From Actinomadura formosensis NBRC 14204 (lineage in GTDB: Bacteria > Actinomycetota > Actinomycetes > Streptosporangiales > Streptosporangiaceae): a stretch of 64,000 bases of DNA. The translations under genes were made by a program, and so were the position numbers. Within the stretch, counting starts at the first letter, position 1. Every line of letters starts with the position of its first letter. The notes beneath the pieces are model-generated. The model was not told where the DNA came from. It did not search any database and worked only from the letters and a program-made list of their open reading frames with translations. Positions 59,064-64,000 of this stretch are shown here, one piece after another. The stretch spans positions 1 to 64,000 of the forward strand of contig NZ_BCQQ01000016.1 in NCBI RefSeq assembly GCF_001552155.1, read 5' to 3'.

Positions 59064-59137
59064 TTTTGGGACACCGTTTACCCCGAGCTGGGCGCTCCAC
59101 ACGGCCAGGAAACCCTCACTTGTCCCAAAAGGGGACA
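59064..59137. promoter_or_regulatory. Inverted GGGACA repeats upstream of the membrane protein gene
   Basis: TTTTGGGACA (59064–59073) is repeated inverted as TGTCCCAAAA (59121–59130), and TGTCCC (59121–59126) also pairs as an operator-like palindrome with GGGACA (59132–59137), 5 bases apart. The three boxes lie 34–107 bases before the minus-strand ATG. The factor is unknown. Confidence 0.5.
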
Positions 59138-59301
59138 TTTTCGAAGGGCACGGCAGGGAACGGCTCGGAGACAGGGCGAAGGTGGGAATGACCACAGAGG
59201 CGGCGCCGAAGGGGCGCCTGTCGCACCTGCGGGTCGGATAGCCCTGGTCAATCCATGTTTTCCAGCCATGGAGCGCTCTTTCCCTTGTATATGCGGTTGG
59301 G

Positions 59302-59307
59302 TAGGGT
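59302..59307 (+). promoter_or_regulatory. TAGGGT −10 box for the mod locus
   Basis: TAGGGT ends 6 bases before GTG 59314. A TTTCCC at 59279–59284, 17 bases upstream, is a weak −35. It would drive the regulator stub and modBC as one leaderless transcript. Confidence 0.5.
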
Positions 59308-59313
59308 TGCCGC

Positions 59314-59418
59314 GTGACCACGTTCAGGATCGGTGAGGCGGCCGCGCTTCTCGGGGTCGGCGCCGGCACCGGCTCGCATCCCGGCGTGCTGGGCCGGGCG
59401 GGCTTCGAGGCGCCGTGA
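59314..59418 (+). pseudogene. Truncated MerR/excisionase-type molybdate regulator
   Basis: Thirty-four codons start MTTFRIGEAAALLGV, the N-terminal helix-turn-helix of the HTH–TOBE molybdate regulators that head actinobacterial mod operons. The sequence then turns into Gly/His/Pro residues unlike the family and stops, before the rest of the helix-turn-helix. The TGA overlaps modB (GTGA). The stub cannot bind DNA; it may now serve only as a translated leader for modB. Confidence 0.65.
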
Positions 59419-60215
59419 GGGAGCGGTCCGGAGCCGGGCGCCCGCCATGGATCCTGCTGCTGCCCGCGCTGGCGGGGCTGGGGTTCCTGGTGCTGCCGCT
59501 TTTCGGGCTGCTCGTCCGGGCGCCCTGGTCGACGCTCGGCACCCGGCTCATGCGGGCGCAGGTCCTGGACGCGCTGCGTCTCTCCCTGCTCAGCGCCACC
59601 CTCGCCACCTGCCTGTGCCTGGTGCTCGGCGTGCCGCTGGCCTGGACGCTGGCCCGCGTCCGCTTCCCCGGTGTCCGTCTCGTCCGCGCGCTGGTGACCG
59701 TGCCGCTGGTGCTGCCGCCGGTCGTCGGCGGTGTCGCGCTGCTGCTGGTGCTCGGACGGCGCGGCCTGGTCGGCGGCTGGCTGGACTCGGCGTTCGGGAT
59801 CACGTTCCCGTTCACCACCGCCGGGGTCGTGCTCGCCGAGACGTTCGTCGCGATGCCGTTCCTGGTGATCAGCGTGGAGGGTGCGCTGCGCGCCGCCGAC
59901 CTGCGCTACGAGGAGGCGGCCGCCACCCTCGGCGCCGGCCGCTGGACGGTCTTCCGCCGGGTCACGCTGCCGCTCGTCGCGCCCGGAGTGGCGGCCGGCG
60001 CCGTGCTGTGCTGGGCGCGGGCGCTCGGTGAGTTCGGTGCCACGATCACCTTCGCGGGCAACTTCCCCGGCCGGACGCAGACGATGCCGCTCGCCGTCTA
60101 CCTGGCGCTGGAGACCGACCCGCAGGCCGCGATCGTGCTCAGCCTCGTCCTGCTCGCCGTGTCCGTCGTCGTCCTGGCCGCGCTTCGGGACAGGTGGGTG
60201 AACACCTCCACATGA
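59415..60215 (+). CDS. modB: Molybdate ABC transporter permease
   Basis: A 266-residue permease with five to six membrane segments and the EAA-type loop YEEAAATLGAGRWTVFRRVTLP, followed by GEFGATITFAGN, typical of ModB/CysT-type permeases. It forms the channel for molybdate. It begins inside the stop of the regulator stub; the binding-protein gene modA, usual at this place, is missing. Confidence 0.9.
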   Translation: MRERSGAGRPPWILLLPALAGLGFLVLPLFGLLVRAPWSTLGTRLMRAQVLDALRLSLLSATLATCLCLVLGVPLAWTLARVRFPGVRLVRALVTVPLVLPPVVGGVALLLVLGRRGLVGGWLDSAFGITFPFTTAGVVLAETFVAMPFLVISVEGALRAADLRYEEAAATLGAGRWTVFRRVTLPLVAPGVAAGAVLCWARALGEFGATITFAGNFPGRTQTMPLAVYLALETDPQAAIVLSLVLLAVSVVVLAALRDRWVNTST

Positions 60216-61273
60216 GCGGGAGCACCGGGGACAGGGGGCTGGACGCGCGGCTCGTCGTGCGGCGCGCCGGGTTCGATCTCGACCTGGCGCTCACCGCCGC
60301 GCCGGGCGAGGTCGTCGCGCTGCTCGGGCCCAACGGCGCGGGCAAGAGCACCGCGCTGCGCGCGCTGGCCGGGCTCGTCCCGATGGCGGGCGGGTACATC
60401 CGGGTGGACGGCGAGGACCTGCGCCCGCTGCCGCCGGACCGCCGCGGCATCGGCATGGTCTTCCAGGACTACCTGCTGTTCCCGCATCTCAGCGCGTTGG
60501 AGAACGTCGCGTTCGGGCCGCGCTGCCAGGGCGCGGGCCGCCGCGCCGCCCGCCGCGTCGCCGCCGGATGGCTGAAGCGGGTGGGGCTCGCCGAATACGC
60601 CTCCGCCCGGCCCCGGGCGCTGTCGGGCGGGCAGGCGCAGCGCGTCGCCCTCGCCCGTGCGCTCGCCGTCGATCCGGGCCTGCTCCTGCTGGACGAGCCG
60701 CTCGCGGCCCTCGACGCCCACACGCGGCTGGAGATCCGGGCCGCGCTGCGCCGCCACCTCGCCGGGTTCGCGGGCGCGGCCGTGCTGGTCACCCACGACC
60801 CCCTGGACGCGATGGTGCTGGCCGACCGCATCGTGGTGATCGAGGACGGGCGCCTCGTCCAGCAGGGGACGCCCGCGGACGTCGCCCGCCATCCCCGCAC
60901 CGGCTATGTGGCGCGGCTCGTCGGGCTGAACCTGTACCGGGGACGGGCGGAGGGCGGCACCGTGACGATCGGCGACGGCGACCGGACGCTGGACACGGTG
61001 GACTCCCTCGACGGTGAGGTCTTCATAGCCTTCGCGCCGTCCTCGGTGGCGCTGTACCGGACCCGTCCCGACGGCAGCCCCCGCAACCTCTGGCGCGCCC
61101 GGGTGGCGGCGGTCGAGCGGCAGGGGGACCGCGTCCGGGTGCGGCTCTGCGACCCGCCTTTCGACGCCGTCGCGGACGTGACCCCGGCGGCCGTGGCGGA
61201 ACTCCAATTGTCGGAGGGCAGCGCGGTCTGGGCGGCTGTGAAGGCCACCGAGACCCACGTTTACCCAGCTTGA
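60212..61273 (+). CDS. modC: Molybdate ABC transporter ATP-binding protein
   Basis: A 353-residue ATPase with Walker A GPNGAGKS, signature LSGGQAQR and Walker B LLLLDEPLAALD, and a C-terminal TOBE/MOP-like β-domain that binds molybdate (~residues 285–352). ATG 60212 overlaps modB (ATGA). Confidence 0.9.
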   Translation: MSGSTGDRGLDARLVVRRAGFDLDLALTAAPGEVVALLGPNGAGKSTALRALAGLVPMAGGYIRVDGEDLRPLPPDRRGIGMVFQDYLLFPHLSALENVAFGPRCQGAGRRAARRVAAGWLKRVGLAEYASARPRALSGGQAQRVALARALAVDPGLLLLDEPLAALDAHTRLEIRAALRRHLAGFAGAAVLVTHDPLDAMVLADRIVVIEDGRLVQQGTPADVARHPRTGYVARLVGLNLYRGRAEGGTVTIGDGDRTLDTVDSLDGEVFIAFAPSSVALYRTRPDGSPRNLWRARVAAVERQGDRVRVRLCDPPFDAVADVTPAAVAELQLSEGSAVWAAVKATETHVYPA

Positions 61274-61344
61274 GCCGATCAAGGCCGGGAAGCGCCGGAC
61301 GCCGCCCCGTCCCGCCCGACTCCAGGTGATAACAATCACAAAGC

Positions 61345-61387
61345 GGGCATGATGCCCCAAAAGTGGACGGGATTGGTCCAGACCAAA
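61345..61387. promoter_or_regulatory. Palindromes upstream of pckG, one DasR-like
   Basis: TTGGTCCAGACCAA (61373–61386) is a perfect inverted repeat with a 2-base centre. It differs by little from the DasR site ACTGGTCTAGACCACT of Streptomyces. A second palindrome, GGGCAT-G-ATGCCC, lies at 61345–61357. Both stand 65–105 bases before the pckG start and could be operators on its promoter. Confidence 0.6.
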
Positions 61388-61450
61388 TGGCAAAAACGAC
61401 GGGTCTTGTTCATCATGCAAACATCCTGCGAACAGCTGAAGGAGTTGCCC

Positions 61451-63268
61451 GTGTCCATCCAGGTCCCCGGCCTCGACCAGGCCCCAACCGGCCACACCGA
61501 ACTGATTGAGTGGGTGCGCGGGATCGCCGAGCTGACCGAGCCGGACCGCGTCGAGTGGTGTGACGGCTCGGACGAGGAGTGGGAGCGGCTGACCGGCCTC
61601 CTCGTCGAGCAGGGCACGCTCACACGGCTCGACCCGGCCAAACGGCCGAACAGCTTCCACGCCGCGTCCGACCCCACCGACGTGGCCCGCGTGGAGGACC
61701 GCACGTTCATCTGCTCCGAGAAGGAGGAGGACGCCGGTCCCACCAACAACTGGGTCGCGCCCGCCGAGATGAAGGAGACCCTGGACGGGCTCTTCGACGG
61801 TTGCATGAAGGGGCGCACCATGTACGTGGTGCCGTTCTGCATGGGCCCGCTGGGCGGCAACATCTCGCAGCTCGGCGTCGAGATCACCGACTCCGCCTAC
61901 GTCGCGGTGTCCATGCGGATCATGACGCGGATGGGCGAGCGCGCGCTGCGGCTCATCGAGGAGCGCGGCTCGTTCGTCAAGGCCGTCCACTCCGTCGGCG
62001 CCCCGCTGGAGCCCGGCCAGCAGGACGCCAAGTGGCCCTGCAACTCCACCAAGTACATCACCCACTTCCCCGAGACCCGGGAGATCTGGTCGTACGGGTC
62101 CGGGTACGGCGGCAACGCGCTGCTGGGCAAGAAGTGCTACGCGCTGCGCATCGCGTCCACGATGGCCCGCGACGAGGGCTGGATGGCCGAGCACATGCTC
62201 ATCCTGAAGCTGACGCCGCCCACCGGTGAGACCCGCTACGTCGCCGCCGCGTTCCCGTCCGCTTGCGGCAAGACCAACCTTGCGATGCTGGAGCCGACCA
62301 TCCCGGGCTGGAAGGTCGAGACGATCGGCGACGACATCGCCTGGATGCGGTTCGGCGACGACGGCCGCCTCTACGCCATCAACCCGGAGGCCGGGTTCTT
62401 CGGTGTCGCGCCCGGTACCGGCGAGAGCACCAACTCCAACGCCGTGAAGACGCTCTGGGGCAACAGCATCTTCACCAACGTGGCGCTCACCGACGACGGC
62501 GACGTGTGGTGGGAGGGCCTCACCGACGAGCCGCCCGCGCACCTGACCGACTGGAAGGGCAACGACTGGACGCCGGACTCCGAGACCCCGGCCGCCCACC
62601 CGAACGCCCGCTTCACCACCCCGGCCGGGCAGTGCCCGATCATCGCCGACGAGTGGGAGGACCCCAAGGGCGTCCCGATCTCGGCGATCCTGTTCGGCGG
62701 CCGGCGCGCCTCCGCCGTCCCGCTCGTCACCGAGTCGTTCGACTGGCAGCACGGCGTGTTCCTCGGCGCCAACATCGCCTCCGAGAAGACCGCCGCCGCC
62801 GAGGGCGCCGTCGGCGAGCTGCGCCGCGACCCGTTCGCGATGCTGCCGTTCTGCGGCTACAACATGGGCGACTACTTCGGCCACTGGCTGGAGATCGGCA
62901 AGGCCACCGACGCCGAGAAGCTCCCGCGGATCTACTACGTCAACTGGTTCCGCAAGAACGCCGACGGCAAGTTCGTCTGGCCCGGCTTCGGGGAGAACAG
63001 CCGCGTCCTCAAGTGGATCGTCGAGCGGCTGAACGGCAAGGCCGACGCCGCCAAGTCCCCGATCGGGCACCTGCCGACCAGGGAGGCGCTCGACACCGAC
63101 GGCCTCACCATCGACGACGCCGACCTGGAGATGCTCCTGTCGGTCGACACCGAGGTGTGGAGGCAGGAGGCCGCTCTCGTGCCGGAGTTCTTCGAGAAGT
63201 TCGGCGACCACATGCCGAAGGCGCTGTGGGACGAGTACCACGACCTGGTGCGCCGCCTGGAGAACTGA
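61451..63268 (+). CDS. pckG: Phosphoenolpyruvate carboxykinase (GTP)
   Basis: A 605-residue gluconeogenic enzyme that turns oxaloacetate and GTP into phosphoenolpyruvate. The kinase loop [12 protein letters not shown], with the active Cys typical of the GTP form, and [19 protein letters not shown] are intact. GTG 61451 has AAGGAG 7 bases upstream and gives the usual length; longer in-frame starts to 61349 run through the regulatory palindromes. Confidence 0.97.
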   Translation: MSIQVPGLDQAPTGHTELIEWVRGIAELTEPDRVEWCDGSDEEWERLTGLLVEQGTLTRLDPAKRPNSFHAASDPTDVARVEDRTFICSEKEEDAGPTNNWVAPAEMKETLDGLFDGCMKGRTMYVVPFCMGPLGGNISQLGVEITDSAYVAVSMRIMTRMGERALRLIEERGSFVKAVHSVGAPLEPGQQDAKWPCNSTKYITHFPETREIWSYGSGYGGNALLGKKCYALRIASTMARDEGWMAEHMLILKLTPPTGETRYVAAAFPSACGKTNLAMLEPTIPGWKVETIGDDIAWMRFGDDGRLYAINPEAGFFGVAPGTGESTNSNAVKTLWGNSIFTNVALTDDGDVWWEGLTDEPPAHLTDWKGNDWTPDSETPAAHPNARFTTPAGQCPIIADEWEDPKGVPISAILFGGRRASAVPLVTESFDWQHGVFLGANIASEKTAAAEGAVGELRRDPFAMLPFCGYNMGDYFGHWLEIGKATDAEKLPRIYYVNWFRKNADGKFVWPGFGENSRVLKWIVERLNGKADAAKSPIGHLPTREALDTDGLTIDDADLEMLLSVDTEVWRQEAALVPEFFEKFGDHMPKALWDEYHDLVRRLEN

Positions 63269-63309
63269 CCCGGGGGCCCGGCACCGGGCCGGCACCGGCG
63301 TGACCCGAG

Positions 63310-63345
63310 GGCCGGGCGCGGACTTTGCGAAGTCCGCGCCCGGCC
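63310..63345 (+). terminator. Strong hairpin terminator after pckG
   Basis: GGCCGGGCGCGGACTT (63310–63325) pairs perfectly over 16 bp with 63330–63345 around TGCG, 41 bases after the pckG stop. It is followed by TT. Confidence 0.85.
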
Positions 63346-63409
63346 TTGGCGTTCCCCACGGGGAACGGCGGTTAGCACTGGAGGAAGTCCCCGTCCCGGA
63401 AGGCCCGGA

Positions 63410-63985
63410 ATGTTCGACCTGATGACCCGCCACTGGTGGGTGCTCGCGCTGCGCGGCACGTTCGCGATCCTGTTCGGCATCATCGCCTGGGTGTGGCCGG
63501 GCATCACCGTCTTCACACTGGTGCTGCTGTTCGGCGCGTACGCCCTGGCGGACGGCGTGATCGCGGTGGTGCAGGCGGTCCGCGGGACGACCGGCGGGCC
63601 GCGCGGCCTGCTCGCACTGTCGGGGGCCGCCGGGATCGCGCTCGGCATCGCGGCACTGGTGTGGCCGGGCATCACCGCGTTCGTCCTGCTGATGCTGATC
63701 GCCGCGTGGGCGGTCGCCACCGGCGTGCTGGAGATCGTGGTCGCGCTCGCACTGCGCAAGGAGCTGAGGGGCGATTGGGTGTACGTGCTGACCGGCGCGA
63801 TCTCGCTGCTGTTCGGGATCCTGCTGTTCGCGTGGCCGGTCTCCGGCGCGATCGCGATCGTCTGGCTGATCGGGCTGCTGGCGATCATGACCGGCGCCGC
63901 CATGATCGGCGTGGCGTTCCGGCTGCGCCGGCTCGGCCGGGCGTCCGGAGGGTACGGCCGGACGGGCCAGGCCGTCCGCTCCTAG
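63410..63985 (+). CDS. HdeD-like DUF308 membrane protein
   Basis: A 191-residue protein with six membrane helices in three internally similar pairs (WPGITVFTLVLLFGAYAL, WPGITAFVLLMLIAAWAV, WPVSGAIAIVWLIGLLAI). HdeD is an acid-resistance membrane protein in enteric bacteria; the role in actinomycetes is unknown. GGAAGG precedes ATG 63410. The last 15 bases of the window after its stop hold nothing. Confidence 0.88.
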   Translation: MFDLMTRHWWVLALRGTFAILFGIIAWVWPGITVFTLVLLFGAYALADGVIAVVQAVRGTTGGPRGLLALSGAAGIALGIAALVWPGITAFVLLMLIAAWAVATGVLEIVVALALRKELRGDWVYVLTGAISLLFGILLFAWPVSGAIAIVWLIGLLAIMTGAAMIGVAFRLRRLGRASGGYGRTGQAVRS

Positions 63986-64000
63986 CCGCCCGGTCCCGCG

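Overview
The window comes from a high-GC (about 70%) actinomycete chromosome. Short intergenic gaps, many GTG starts, ATGA/GTGA overlaps between genes and the order rpsA–coaE–uvrB and pyrG–nudix–xerD–parA–scpAB–rluB–aroH–tyrA–cmk–der fit a filamentous actinobacterium of the Actinomadura/Thermomonospora/Streptomyces type; I cannot name a species. No rRNA, tRNA or CRISPR array was seen.

Layout. 1–6,040: a polysaccharide deacetylase (probably cut by the window edge), ribosomal protein S1, a membrane-anchored endonuclease/exonuclease/phosphatase protein, a GNAT acetyltransferase and coaE. 6,036–11,867 (minus): a single 1,943-residue protein with a TIR domain, a metallophosphoesterase-like domain that has lost its metal ligands, a NACHT ATPase, pentapeptide repeats and 15 WD40 blades. 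It has the architecture of a bacterial NLR-like immune sensor. A divergent ArsB/NhaD-type transporter and a minus-strand trio (two-TM protein of unknown function, cupin-like protein, inositol-monophosphatase-family protein) sit beside it. 16,097–24,383: an orphan histidine kinase, uvrB, two GNATs, a secreted SGNH hydrolase, a TetR/RibD-like divergent pair with operators on the promoters, and a CapA-like protein. 24,510–29,229: an ABC-2-like membrane protein, then a complete lactococcin-972-type bacteriocin locus (secreted peptide, DUF1430-like membrane protein, ABC ATPase). 29,285–32,014: a periplasmic-binding-type gene interrupted by an IS200/IS605-type element whose tnpB is frameshifted. 32,138–36,642: a nitronate monooxygenase-like enzyme, a DUF35/thiolase pair resembling Ltp2-type aldolases, a GlxA-type regulator and an HD protein. 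36,722–43,245 (minus): ectABCD followed by ehuBCDA, a full make-and-recapture system for (hydroxy)ectoine. 43,718–46,657: proline iminopeptidase and a long coiled-coil protein with an internal tandem duplication. 46,900–58,421: the housekeeping run from pyrG to der. 58,428–63,985: a membrane protein, a decayed molybdate operon (modBC with a 34-residue stub of the regulator and no modA), pckG behind a DasR-like palindrome, and an HdeD-like membrane protein.

The features most worth follow-up are the TIR/pseudo-phosphoesterase/NACHT/WD40 protein, the lactococcin-972 locus, the scarred IS605-type insertion whose ends can be placed to the base, the eroded mod operon, and a recurring TAGGGT-like −10 box set 6–7 bases before start codons, which suggests leaderless transcripts for several genes.
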